This document shows, one piece after another, positions 27,133 through 39,812 of a stretch of DNA of 64,000 nt. How positions within the stretch are numbered: the first letter of the stretch is position 1; the number at the start of each line of letters is the position of its first letter. The stretch covers positions 6,286,501 through 6,350,500 of the forward strand of contig NC_044018.1 of the NCBI RefSeq assembly GCF_900496995.4. Reading direction: 5' to 3'. Below the pieces are notes generated by a model, which had not been told where the DNA came from, ran no database searches, and saw nothing but the letters and a program-made list of their open reading frames with translations. The DNA is from Aquila chrysaetos chrysaetos. Taxonomy: Eukaryota > Chordata > Aves > Accipitriformes > Accipitridae. The translations under genes and the position numbers were made by a program.

Positions 27133-27574
27133 AGAGCCAGCCCAGTGGAGGGGCAGGACTGCAGGACCCTGGTGCTCAGCCATCCAATGAATTTCCACTC
27201 CAACACCTTCCAGAAATCTGCCTCTAGTTGTTCATGATAGATATGTATTTAAATATTTTACTTTAACATAAACACACAGACTGCATCTATACTAGTACAT
27301 TAAACGTGGGAGCAACACTTCACTGGATGTCCATGTCCACACTGCTAAATACTCTCCCAAAAGTGGGCAGCTGCATCCAGACTGCTACTGGGAATGGTTC
27401 CTGTTCTCTGCTAGCTCCCAGCTCGCAACTGGGTCCTGCTGGGATCAGGCCAGAAGCATGCTGGGGAAAATTCAGGCAATTTAACAGCAGAGACAGCCAA
27501 GGGGCTGCACCTGAAAGTGCTCCTTAGCACTGTTTAATCTATCAGCATAGGTGAAAGACACGGTGTCTCTGGTC

Positions 27575-27591
27575 AAAAAAAAAAAAAAAAA
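27575..27591 (+). repeat. A17 run followed by short CAG repeat
   Basis: Seventeen consecutive A residues, then CCCACAGCAGCAGCAGCAAC with four CAG units at about 27596-27607. Confidence 0.85.
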
Positions 27592-29918
27592 CCCACAGCA
27601 GCAGCAGCAACATAAAGACATGGATCAGCTGAAGCAGTCAAAACCACTACTGCCCTCCCAAGACACTCTGTCCTCCATTCACATTTTGCTTTCAGAGCCC
27701 CTCTGAACAAGATGCCTTGAGTCAACAAGGTATTTACTTACTTATTTATTCTAAATTTATCCCAGGGTTGAGTAACCAGTCTTTTATTGATTTCCTTCCT
27801 TTCTTGAGAGTTTTGTTCCTTCCCCCCACCTCCTCTTCTGTGTCTCAGATGATGACCCTGTCATATAAACATTTCCCAAATGCTCCCAGCATGTGGACCT
27901 CAAGTTGTCGGTTCTTCAGAACAGGGCTCAGGACTCATTTTTAATGCATATTCAGGGGTTGGGGGAAGGAGAGAGGACGGGGAAAGTACAGAGTGAATTT
28001 ATTTCTTTTTTTTGTACTAGAACAAATCCAGATTAATGCCAGTTGTGCTGATGAAAGAGAAATTTGTCTTTGCACTGCCCAGCAGGGATCTTGTAGGCTA
28101 CAGATTATTCCCCTCCTTGGTTGTAGACCAACACAACCTTGCAGCACAGAGGGCTCTCTCTTCACAGCCCTCGTCTGGCTCAGCCCTGATTTGCAGAGAT
28201 GTCAATAACAACTTTTCTCCTGGCTCCAGTGGGGGATGTCTATGGCTCACGCTTGGTTTACTTCCTACTCATCACATTTTGCTGGCAGCTACCTCTACCA
28301 TTGGAGGGACAAATGTGTTCTCATTTATATATCTCCTCATCGCTGACCTATGGCACTGCAATGAGGGGAGCCTTTCTGGGGCTGGAGCAGAATTTATCCT
28401 TTTCAGAGGGGTGGTTCAGTGAATATAACTGCAGATAACCTTGGGGGTTGGTTATAGCAGCTGCTCATTGCCCAATCTAGCAAAGTGTACAAGCCCAGTG
28501 CTTCAGCTGAGGCCACCCATAGTCCCATTCCTCTCCACATGAGATTATTCTCACTTGACTTCACCCATCATAAAGCTAAAGGCATAGTCTGAGATGGCAC
28601 TCTGGAAGAGAAGCTGGTTCCTCCCACCCTGAGAGATGTGGCTACAACCACCAAGGTAAACAGCTTTGTGGAGGTGCTCATCTCACAGCACTGATGGCAG
28701 AGACACCTTGGTCTGAGGTAGCCAACGTTAGATGAGGACAAGCCCCAAGGGTCTGGTGTGAGCCCCCAAATTAGCAGGGTCACACCAAGGTGCGCTGGGC
28801 TCTGCAGAGGCAACGCACAGCCCTTACTGATACAGCAGTTCCTGGAGTTAAATAACAATCTCAGTTCCCTCTCCCTCCGCATCGCCATCAGCTAATTGAT
28901 CCTCATGGTTTAGAGTAATATAAATAAATAAGCAGACCTGTGATTCACAGCAGCCAGGTTTCTAAGAGGGTTTAACGTCTTTGTGGGTGAAGCTTTTTGC
29001 AGAGTGGGGTACCAGTGTCCGGGTGGGACACAGCCAGTGCTGCTGGCTCTGTTCATTGGAAAATCTGGCCCAGCCTGTAGATACTGAATGGGAAGAAATC
29101 CAGCTCCTGGCTCTTTAGAAAACCTGGCCCCTTGCATTTCAAAGTTTCTTGTTTATCTATCTCCTCCACACCTGTCACCTCCTGCAGTCCTACAAGGAGT
29201 CAGAAGCAATTCAGTGCTAAAAAATAGAAAATAAATAAATATAGAGAATTGCAAAGAGAGCGTCAGCAGGCCTGATTTCCAGAGCTCATCTTCACAGGCA
29301 TGGCAGACGTGGCATGAATTTGTAGCTCTCTGGGACCCAACACCTGCTATTCACAAAGGTGGTGCAACCACCTGTTCCTACACCTGTAGCCTGCGCGCCT
29401 GGGAAGTTTTTACTACAAACTGCAATCACTCCTGGTTTGTACAACTCCACGCTGTCCTCCTGTGGGAAGCCACACAACTCCTCACGATGCTCCTGACGCA
29501 GTGACGGCAAACACCAGGAAGGGGTTGACCACCCTGGTACCACCACCAAGCCACGGCTCAGCTGGAGAGGCAGCTGCAGAAAACCGGCTTCGGCTCCGGT
29601 GGGGTTGGACACGCGAGGTCAGATGTCCGCTCTGAACCAGGACCTCGGTTTCTCTCTGCCTAGAGAGCACGTGGGCATGTACCGCATTTGAGTGACTGAG
29701 CAGATGCTTAAAATAAGGAGAAAACGCTTTGAAAATGTCATCTCCTCCGCTGCCTTCGGTGCCCACAACTATGTTTGCACAAATATGTCAGGGGTATCAA
29801 GAATTTTATAATGATACTCCCTCACCCATGGTTCCAGTTAAAACTGCTGTAATAAACAAAACATACAGAGCACATCACTGGCACCAGAGGCTATAATTTT
29901 CTCTGAGCAGAAATATTA

Positions 29919-29956
29919 CCAAAAAAAAAGGAAGAAAAAAAAAAGAAAAGAAAAAG
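29919..29956 (+). repeat. A/G-rich low-complexity tract
   Basis: Runs of A interrupted by GG, G and GAAAAG between ATTACC and GGCAGG. Simple sequence only. Confidence 0.8.
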
Positions 29957-30706
29957 GCAGGATTTCATCCAATTTAGGAAGAAATCTATGCAGATCTTTC
30001 CTTTCATTAAACTTCTCAACTATTATTAAAGGAAAGTCAGTAGCCAAAAATTCTTTGATGATGACATTGAATCATTTGATGATAGAGTGTTTTGGGAAAG
30101 GCTACAGATGCAGATCACTGGTAAAAATCTTGAGTCCCAGGAATAATAATCTTTCAAATGTCACAATATTTTCCATTTTGCGGGGGAACACTTTTAACCC
30201 TCTTTTTCAAGTGAGCTCTACATTTTCTCTTAAATATTTTGGTTTTGCAGCTATGAGGAAAATAATATGTGATGCCTTTTCTTCTGAAGCTGCAGAAGAT
30301 CTTGACTGATGGCAAAGAGAAAGCAAGTGCCAAGGCAAGAAATCTTGGTACTGCAGAACATGAAACATGCAATGCTCAAGCATACTGGGAGCAAAGGTGT
30401 TTATTTTCTTATTTTCCTGCTTAAGACATTTCATAAAACAACAAGGAAAACATGGGCTGCATAGTGAACAATTCATCGGTGCATAACTCCTCGTTATTCC
30501 AAATTCTATTGTCTACATATCTTTATGTTTCAGATATCCCTAATGATTTATTTTTCACTAGTTTTTAGTGCCTGGCTGTGGACACTTTAAAGAACTGACT
30601 TTTAAAGGTGCTGATCAGTGCTGTTCAGGGGACGGAGCTATCTGAAGGTGCTTCTCTTGCTGTGTCACCCCCATCCAGTGACATTGACCTTCTCCCTTAT
30701 CTTGGC

Positions 30707-30723
30707 TTTTTTTTTTTTTTTTT
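30707..30723 (+). repeat. T17 homopolymer run
   Basis: Seventeen consecutive T residues after CTTGGC. No retroelement body is recognised on either side. Confidence 0.88.
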
Positions 30724-33700
30724 AATCAATCACTCTCTTTTAAAACTCAGTGGAAATGCTCCCATTCAGTAAACCAAATGAGCATGTCTTCAAGCACATG
30801 CTAAACTCTTTCCTAGATCAACAGACCATATAATCCCCTTGACTTCAACCCTGGATTTAAGAATAAGTATGTGACCATACATTTTTTTCAAGTGGGAGTC
30901 AAAGAAACAAAAGATTCAATCCAAGCTGCATCTGGCCAGCTTTGAGCACCTGCAAAAAGAAGCTGGGGGCTTCTGCGCCCACCCCTCTGAGACTGAGGCA
31001 GAGACCATTTATTCCTCCTCTTCATTCATATTTCATCAGTAGTAAATTGTGGGTCCCCTGTGTTATGTGCCACAGTACACACAAATGAAGATGTTCACCC
31101 AGCCCACGTGTCAGAGGACAGCAAATGAGTAAAGCAAGCAGGGAGAACACAAGGTGACAATGACTGTGGGCCAAAAATAGCCTGTTTTGGTGCACTGGAA
31201 GGAACAATTCCTTTGGAGCTGCCATCTCACTTAAAAATGTAATTTCATTTCCAAATACTGACTGGAGATACTTTACTTTGGTATACTGGTTAGTAAATGA
31301 AGATTAATTGTTTTGGTGAGGATTTGAGTGTGTGTCCAAACCAGCAATTTTATATGGAAAATTTTGACAAGATTACATTTTTGAATGAGAATTTCCTTTT
31401 GGCTGAAAAATGTTTTTCATCTGGGATAGACATTGCTCAGAAAAGTCCCTAACAGAGGAGTCACGCGCAGATGATCTATGATCTGTGCATTCAAATTTTC
31501 CAAAACTGATGATAAAAATGAGCGGTGCCCTTGACCCCAAGTCATCAGTGCAGCAAGAGGTGCCTGGCCAGTTCACTACAGGTGATGAGCCACCCTTGTA
31601 GCTCTCAGGGTACTCCTGGGAGACATCAGGATTTCAGTGGCCTCACTACGGGGTGGATAAAGGCAGGAGAGGAGCAGATCTGTGATGTCCATTCCTTTAG
31701 CTGCTATAGTGGTGCTGACACTGAGGAGATAAGGGTTTATTGGTCAGTATTATTTATCAATTGCATTTTTTAGCGCCAATGGTGAGCATGGTGGACCTCA
31801 ACCCTCTACATGAGATGGGAAGTCAAGAGCTAACATGGAGCATGGCACAGATGGCTGTGGCACAGAGGAAGAAACAGCAATGAGTTTGTCATGGTTAATC
31901 CGTGTCTGGCATCCTACATGGTCCAGAAATAAGTGAAGACAGGGACACTTGGGGATGCAGAGAGGAGCTTTTCAGAGCATGGTCTGGATATACTTTTGTG
32001 TGGAACCAGCAGATGGCAAAAGGCCCTAAGGAAACACCATTCCTTCTTGGCTCTGGCTTTCTCTCCCTAACACACTGTCTCTAGCTTTCTCCTGCAACAC
32101 ACCACCACCCTTTTCCTCTCCCCTTCCTTTCCATGGAGGAGAAAACTCTCCTGCAAGCCCCTCTATTTATGCCGAGAATGGGAAGGCACTGATGATCCTG
32201 TGCTTCATACACTAATGTCCAGGAGATGAGGGTTGAACTATTAACGTGGCCATTTGGGTGGTGAGTGAACATCTCTGGACAATCCTCTCTCTGCAAATTG
32301 AGCCTCCAGTAAGACATCTTTATCCCATTTGTATTGCAAATTTGTGGGAGTAGCACTGTCACTTCAAGAACTTATTATATAATTGACATAGAGCGTCATA
32401 TATTTTCATTATTCTATTGCTACATTACTATAATAGGATGTCAGGCTGTGTCGAAAACCTCTTTCAAAGCTTGCTGTGCCAAACTATGCTGGTGAAACCC
32501 ATTCACTATTTGTCACCATCCCTTATGTTTCCCTCTAGTTTTTCCAGAGGAAGGTATTAACCAAGTGCTCTGCCATCACCTTCTGACAGAGCCAGGCAGG
32601 CTCGTGCATAACCATCCTCACTGGTCATTCAAACTACTCCAGATAAACACTGTCGCCGACTTAGGGAGTGCTCAGGCAACCCCTTGCCTATGGACAGAGT
32701 TGGGGAGGTTGTAGCAAACACCTGGGACAAGGACATTTTCCAGCAACCCAGTAGTTTTCTTAGCAAACCACCATCCGTGGCATTAGTTACAGCACACAGA
32801 TGCTATGTAGATAAAACAAGTCTGACGTACTGGGCAGAGAAAGGAGGATTTGTGAAGGAGGATCTCAGCCCTCTGCACTGCCCAGAGTGGTTGGTGCCAC
32901 CATGGTCCCACTTGGCCACCGTGGTTTGTGGCTGCTGGGAGGTGCAGTCAATTTACATCAGGTTGTGTCTCTCCCTGAAAAGCAAACGGTAAAAGCATGT
33001 TAAAACGTGATTTGTTGAATGGCAACCAACAGAACAAAACTCCCCAGACAGCTGCTTTTCCCAAGCGTTCCCTTTCCGACAGGCAGCTGGAACTGATAAA
33101 GCCGTAATTGCCCCTTCCATGTCAGAGAGCATCGTGGGGAGGGGTGCACAGAAAGCAGCCTCTGTCCTACCTGGTGGGCACACGAGTCTCGCGCAAAGCA
33201 GATCTTTGCGTGCAACTGGTGCAAGGATGTAGAGAAAACATTTTCCTTTTTTTTTTTTACAGCAGCAAATATCATGTCACCTAAATCCCTTGGTCCCTCT
33301 GCCTCTTCCCAGCCCTGGTCCTGCTGCTCATGCCTGTAGGACCCTGGTGCAGGGGAGGAAGCAGAGCCCCATGCCGCTCTGCCGTGCAGGGCACAGATGC
33401 TCAGCAGCCGGTGGTTTGGCTGCCAGAGGAGCCCCAGAATCAGGCTGGTCTTGTAGGAAACAATGGCATTGTTGCCACTGGAATAAACATCCTGGTGGCC
33501 CATTTGTGTTTATCTGGTATTTCCATTCTCTGCTGATTAACCCAGCCAAGCGAGGTCTTCATGTGGTAATTACAGCACAGCTCATTTGTGTGTGTTTTAC
33601 AATGGTGTTGATATAATCCCACTAGAGCACCCCAAGCATGTGCAAGGAGTTCCCACCAGAAATCTAAATATCGCCCCAGCGCTGCTGACAGCTTAATAAC

Positions 33701-34269
33701 ATGACAAAGTTCAGTCTCGCTGGATGTCAGGGACAGGAATGCGGCTCAGGCTGCTCTGACCTGGAGCTTTCAAAATACCGTACACTTGAGGCTGAGCTTT
33801 TGACAAATAACCTTTTCTTTGCCTGCTCAAATCCATCAGACGTTACCAGGTGCCATGGAGAGGCCACATGCCACTGTTAAAATGTTAAATTGAGTGGCAC
33901 AGCCATCGAATGCTCTGGGGAGGGACATTTATCTTTATTATTATTGTTATTAATAATGCAGATATTGCTGTGCGTTGCATTCCAAGGTATTTTTGCAGCA
34001 TTAAATCATCCAAACGCCCATCGACGGCCCTGATAAATCACACAATAAACCAAAATTCAATACAGCTGTCAGCCCAGACCCCAAGCAAAATCTCAGTGAG
34101 CTTAATTATAAAGTTCAGGCGGGGACTGAGCCTGTTTGCGAGGGGATGAGCACCAGCACGGCACTGCCATTTCAGGCACTCGGGAAAGGCTGTATCGGCC
34201 CTCTCCTCCTGCTCCTCAGTATCTCAGCGCTGCCGCAAGCAGCGGGATGGGGATGGATGGCTGCTCATG

Positions 34270-34490
34270 ACAACATTTCTCACCATTTTCCTCTTTCTGC
34301 TTTTTCCACACTGTTTCTTTACTTCTTCCTATTTATTTTAAGCTGTTTCTCTCCATTTGTATTATTTCTACTTTTCCTTTTGCTCCTCTGTTTTCCTCCC
34401 ATTCTTTCCCTCTCCCCCATCATTTGCTTTCTACCTCACCATCCCTTTCTTGTTCTTTCCCTCTTCTTCCCCTCCCGATCCCCCCCCATC
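34270..34490 (+). repeat. Pyrimidine-rich (T/C) tract
   Basis: About 220 bases strongly biased to T and C on the plus strand (CTTTCTGCTTTTTCC..., TTCCCTCTCCCCCATC..., CCTCTTCTTCCCCTCCCGATCCCCCCCC). The hydrophobic and proline-rich open frames across it are composition artefacts. Confidence 0.75.
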
Positions 34491-35164
34491 AAAGCAAGGA
34501 AATCGTAACCCAAAGGAAGAACAAGAATTGAACCTGTGCCAACGCAATGGGCCAAGAGGCTACATATGGAACCAGCAAATCACAGAGCCATGAAGGATGT
34601 TAGTGATTTAAAGTTATGTATATTGAAGTCTGGATCTTAAAATGAATCCATAATGGTAGAGGTAACTAATGGAGAGAATTAACTGACAGCAAGCAGAGTT
34701 TTTTCTTTAACATTGTTATGTTCCCACAAACTCCTCTTTTCCGGTCCCCACCCTTCCCCTGCTCCCCTTTCTGATTAGTTCAACATCCACGTTGACAATG
34801 AAAAGCTAAAGCTGCTGCTTTATGAATAAAGATTTTAGCCCATACACCATAAATATGAGTGCTGCTCTGGCTGGATGCAGAGCAAGGCATCCAACTGGCT
34901 CTGACAGCCACAGGGCCCTCCCTGGGGAATCGTGCCCCGTGGCAAGAGGTAGTGAATTTTCCCAGCCAAACTGGCATGGCAGCACGATTCTCGCTGCGAT
35001 GTGATAAATAACCTCCCTAGGACTTGGGCTTCAGCGGAGACGTGGTGCAAAAGCCAGCTGGTCCCCTGTGGCGGCTCAAATACCAACTGCACCAGTTTTC
35101 TGTGGTCATTACAGATACCAGAATTAAAATGCCGCTCGGAGGGAAGGATGCCACCACGCGTGTA

Positions 35165-35230
35165 TATACACACACACACGTAAAAATAGATTTATGTATG
35201 TGTGTATGCATAAATATGCACACACACACA
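35165..35230 (+). repeat. CA/TG microsatellite pair
   Basis: TATATACACACACACACG, then TATGTATGTGTGTATGCATAAATATG, then CACACACACACA: CA and TG runs in close opposition, able to pair as a hairpin. Confidence 0.85.
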
Positions 35231-35458
35231 AAACATTATAGAAAGGAAAACTACACTACAACTTTACTATACTTGCAAAGTCAAACACTCTGAACTTAGG
35301 AAAAACCAAATACTGCTCATCTGAGCCAAATTTGCTACTTCTTAGGGTGGCACTGGGATCTGAGGTGGCAACAGTTGAGGTGCAGGAGCTCTGAGAGCTC
35401 CCAGCTGCACTTGAAAGCAATGGGAACGTAACCCAGATACCTGCCTTTACTACTTAGT

Positions 35459-35483
35459 GTATATGTATGTATGTATGTATGTC
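35459..35483 (+). repeat. (TATG)n microsatellite
   Basis: About five TATG units (ATATGTATGTATGTATGTATGT) directly readable. Confidence 0.9.
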
Positions 35484-38400
35484 TAGACTGTGAGACCCCT
35501 CTTGGCTCAGGCCACCTAGCACCCTCCCAAACTAAATCTGTCCCCAGCATCGCTTGGAAGTTCATTTGTCCAAGGCCTGTTTCTAATAAGCAGTTTGCAG
35601 GCAGCCATCCAGTTTAGGAGGGTAAAGCCAGTATGGACAGGAGCCATCTTGTGCCAGTTTATCCTGGAGATTGGGAGTGGTCCCAGCACATTGTATTTGT
35701 TGGTACAGCAGTACCCTGAAATTGCTGTGCTGTGCAACATACTGTGGAAAATCATGGCTTAAATAGGTGAACCTGAGCATCCAAAGTGAAGAGAAAACTC
35801 CTATCTGACGTTCTCAGTCTTGATTCCCACGCTGTGAAACGTCATCCTGTCCCCCTTAGGGATACATGAAGTGATTTAATGAATGTTTGTGAAGCAATTA
35901 CAAATGACACTGCTGTAGAAAGCACATGATACCACGACTATCTTAAGGAGCTCCCTAACAGACTGAGTAATAAGCAATAAAGAAGGCTCAGCACCATGCA
36001 TTGCTGAGAAAACGGGGCAGGACCTGCGCAGGATGTGGTACATGAGCCGATGAAAGCTGGTACCACAACCTGTCCGCACAAGGAGGTGAATGAGAATTAC
36101 ATGGGTGACCTGAACTCCAGCAGGTTCTTAAAAGTCCTTCCCTTGGCACCGATAATATTCTTTAACGTTGTTTTAACAAAGGGTTGGGGAAAAGGGAACT
36201 TCTTGCTATAAATTCTTTCTCACACTTCTCAATGAATATAATTCCATCCAGCTTTTCCCAAAATCTATGGCTTTCAATGCAAGGGAACTAGAAGAAATCC
36301 CCCCTATTATCTCTGCCCTAGAAATTCAGAGCATAAGGGTTACTTAAACACTAAAGAAAACACCCTTTCTTTTTGTTTTTGGCAATTTAGGCTTTCCAGA
36401 CTGCTGCACCTTCTTCCCTATGGCATGAAATTCCCCTTCACATTCTGCAATGCTGATTTAAGGAGAAACTTAAATGGATTAAAGCCCCTGGAGTGTACAC
36501 ACAACACGAGAGAGAAGGGCTGTGTTTCCCTCTAGTTGCTGAACAACAAGGTCGATTAGAGACTGGCCACCAGCTCTTGGCATTGCCACATTCAGCGCTG
36601 GGATGATGGTGCTGGAGGAGCCAGTTGCAATCCTGCTGCGGAGTGACTAGACTGCGGGTTTTTCCTTTTCCTCCAGGCTTCACCAGAGAAAGGCTAGATA
36701 CTGTTAGCGGTGGCTGAATATTGGCCAGATTATGGGGCATGTGGGTATAGCCTATATTTATTTTTTTTAAGTATATATTTGTTTGATGTTTTGCAAGCAT
36801 CTGCTTAAGATTTCTGTGCTTATCTAACGGGAGGAAAGAGCCCATTCTTCCCAAAGCCAATTCAGTGCAAGAAAATGTCATAACACTGCTGGGCCCCTTT
36901 GTTTCATCCTTCGCCAGAGGGACTCCATAGTTCCTCTGCTACTTCTTGGAAAGCCAAGAGCAGTGGCTGGCAATTAAAGGCATCTGCTGGGCTCACGAAA
37001 GGAAAGGCATGCACGAGATATGAAGGATGGATGACACCTGAAATGTCTAAACTCTTGCCTGGCGCAGACTGGACTGATTGCAGCGTGTCTAGCAGGATGT
37101 GTAGAGTGTTACAGCAGGTATTGAGATAAAAAAGAAAAACCAAACTAAACCCTCCTTGACAAAGCTTGCCCCCCCATCCCTGAAGGAAGAGGTGCCAGCA
37201 GCTAAGGACTCTATTTTTCACATGGCAAGTGGGGAGAGACAGCAGTACAAATCCCCGTCAGATACAGTGATTAGCTGGGTAGAAGCGATCCTTCAGAGAC
37301 CAAATGACCAAAAAAATGACCAGCAGCATAGAGACACAGCTGTGGAAAGGGGAAAGCTTGGGCTTGTTCGGAGCAGATGTATAAGGAATGATAAAATAAA
37401 GACAGAAAAAATGATGAGTGATCCAGGTTGTTACTCACCCCATTTTTCATCATTCAGGTCTGCAATCACAATCACTCACGCACAGAAACCTCTTTTTTTT
37501 ACACAGTGCCTAATGGATCTGATTCACTCACTACCGTAAAATATCACCTCGACCACTGTCCAGAGAGCCTGAGACCAGTGTCAGCTTTGTTTGTACAATG
37601 AGAGAAGCCAGAGCTATAGGTAACTATTTTTAATGAAATAAACACTAAAAAACCAACTCCAGTGTGGAACATCTTGTGTGTGTGGTCAGTATGTTAAACG
37701 CCAAGGTTTGGGGCTCCTGGCACCACGCTTTGAAGCATTCAGTACTGGCCACTCCCAGAGATGCTCATCAGGATGGTGCAGTTTCATGCGTGTGGTTCTG
37801 GCAACGCAGTGACACGATGGAGCTGTGCGAGGTGTGGGTTTCTACGAGAAAATGCATGGCAGCGTTACCAATCACCCATAGCAGTGCTGGCCATGGTCAA
37901 CCCTCACGCAGTTGAGTGACCGAACAGCAAAGCTGTACTTCCATTCAGGACTGGTTACAAATTAGGCGAAAAAGGGATTGCATTACCTTATTTATTCATT
38001 CTTTGATATGCCCAATGGTCACTTTTGCAGATGCCCTGGTTTTCCTCCATGCTGCCACGATCAGAGAGAAAGGGAAAGACCACGTCTGCTAGGAAGGTGC
38101 AGCTGGGTGCTTGCACATTGAGAGCTGAGTCCAAAAGCAATCAGCCGAGGCCCTGGACTTCTACAGTTCTGGACAACTGAATAGTTATTCTAACACTAGT
38201 TAAAGCAGAAACATTAGACTGACACTTACCAGCTTGGGTTTGAAGAATTTGAAACAAATTCTCATTTTTATATCACACATCCCATCAAGAGAGATGTGGT
38301 ACTAGAGAGATGTGGCCTAAAGGGTACAGCCCTTGGTGACCAGAAAAAAAATTGACACGTAAACTGGGAGAAATCCTACTTGTTCCTCTCCAGTTGCAGC

Positions 38401-38734
38401 TGGTGGATGATGAACTCTTGTTACTTCAGATGGACGTGATTCCCTGTCATTTGCTGTGAGAGGGACTCCGAGCCTCTGTCTCTAATGCTTCTCTGGAAGT
38501 GGTTTGCTTTGGGGAAACTAGACTAAAAGTTTTGTGCTGGAATAAAATTTACAATACTTCACATTTGTGTATCGTAGCGGAAAGGCCATCCTGGAGCCAA
38601 GCCACCCAGCCCTACCTCAGCTGTGTCTAACCTCTTGCAGCAGAAGCAATAAAAGAAATAAAGCAAATGGAAACCTACTTCTCCCAGCCCTGGTATTTAA
38701 GGACTTCTTGACCTGGAAATTGCAACCAAACTTT

Positions 38735-39012
38735 CATGTTTAACAACATTAACTGATGTGTTCTTCATGAAGTTATCATATCCATATTTGAATCCCATAT
38801 TCATTTTGATCTGCATAGCATCTTCCGGTAAAGGGCTCCAAAGTTTAATTATATGCTGTAAAAAGGCACTTCCTTCTGTTTGCTTTAAACTTCCTGCTTG
38901 ATAATTTCATTAGGAACACATAATCTGTGATATGAGAAGTGCTGAATAATCATTCCCCATTTCACCCCATCCATTACTTTATAGACCTGCGTTATAACCC
39001 TGCCACCTCTCA
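38735..39012 (-). mobile_element. Ancient CR1/L3-type LINE tail remnant, antisense
   Basis: The plus strand follows, in order, blocks I recognise from the reverse complement of a widespread sauropsid LINE tail: ...TCTTCCGGTAAAGGGCTCCAAAGTTTAATTATATGCTGTAAAAAGGCACTTCCTTCTGTTTG..., then CTTTAAACTTCCTGCTTGATAATTTCATTAGG, then TATGAGAAGTGCTGAATAATCATTCC, then CATCCATTACTTTATAGACCTGCGTTATAACCCT. Divergence is high but the order and spacing are convincing. The sequence after 39012 is not confidently part of it. Confidence 0.65.
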
Positions 39013-39684
39013 TACCCCGTGTGCTGCACTTGGACCCTGCCTTGGAGAGTGCTCTCTGGTCCAGGCCAACACGGTACCACCAGCTGCACTAACTATATGG
39101 CACCAACATCTGGGGGACCAGGCACAAGTTATACCCTGGCCGTGTTTCTTCTCCTAGCACTGACGTAGCTTACTTGTCCTTGCTGACTTTCCCTTGATTT
39201 CTATTTAATCGATTTTTAGAGCCAGTGATGAGTATGGCTGTATTCAAGCTGTGAGCGCGCGTTTTTTCTTGCAGCTGAGGGAATGTTGCCTGTTTAAAAA
39301 AAACAATTAACAAATTAAACAAAAGTTCAGGAATAACCCAATGAGAAAATAAACCACTTTTATTCAAATTATCAGGTGTTAATCACTCTTGGAATCTAAG
39401 ATTATAAACAGCTCCAATTCAGGAAGGTGGATTTCTTCATTTAACATATGCTCATTTGAAGGATACAAAAGAAATGTTTCCTTATTTATCCAAAAGCTTA
39501 AAATGAAACAATAAGCAGATACTTTTTTGCTTCTAAAAATTAAATTTAACTGTTTCTTCAATAGTAAAATATACTAGCTATTATAAAAAAAGGACATTAA
39601 TTTTATTCACAGTTGACAGAGTACAGCTGCACAATCATAATATTAAAGGTGAACTGCAATGACATTTTAATTATATTATTCCTA
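39013..39684. other. Non-coding, nothing identified
   Basis: AT-rich sequence with no recognisable gene or repeat; open frames are short and lack domains. Confidence 0.5.
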
Positions 39685-39812
39685 TTATTATGTATTACGA
39701 GGGTTAGAGCAGCACACAAAGGCTCTAATCAGGCTCCTGTTGTGTTAGGAGCTGCACATACAGAGAAGAAATATATAGTTCCTACCCCAAAAGGTTACAG
39801 TCTAATCTAAAA
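39685..39812 (+). repeat. Ancient amniote SINE-like element
   Basis: TATTATGTATTACGAGGGTTAGAGCAGCACACAAAGGCTCTAATCAGGCTCCTGTTGTGTTAGGAGCTGCACATACA, then TTCCTACCCCAAAAGGTTACAGTCTAATCTAA. This matches a common sauropsid repeat (tattacggtagcacctagaggccccaatcaggatcgggcccc-attgtgctaggtgctgtacaaacacat...cctgccccaaagagcttacaatctaa). I cannot name the Repbase family with certainty. Confidence 0.6.

Larger units (their letters stand above)
23236..38734. other. Gene-free stretch
   Basis: About 15.5 kb with no recognisable exon. It contains A-runs (23509-23547, 27048-27062, 27575-27591), a T17 run (30707-30723), an A/G tract near 29920-29955, a pyrimidine-rich block (34270-34490), CA and TATG microsatellites (35165-35230, 35459-35483) and possible MIR remnants (25858-25935, 27078-27132). 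Segments 32650-33620 and 33890-34150 are comparatively G+C-rich and could be conserved non-coding DNA. The 167-codon open frame at 33000-33503 (-) has no recognisable domain. Confidence 0.5.

Noticed and set aside
33000..33503. 167-codon minus-strand open frame, longest in the window
   Set aside because: No recognisable domain, runs through an A/T homopolymer giving a lysine run, and overlaps equally long frames on the other strand.
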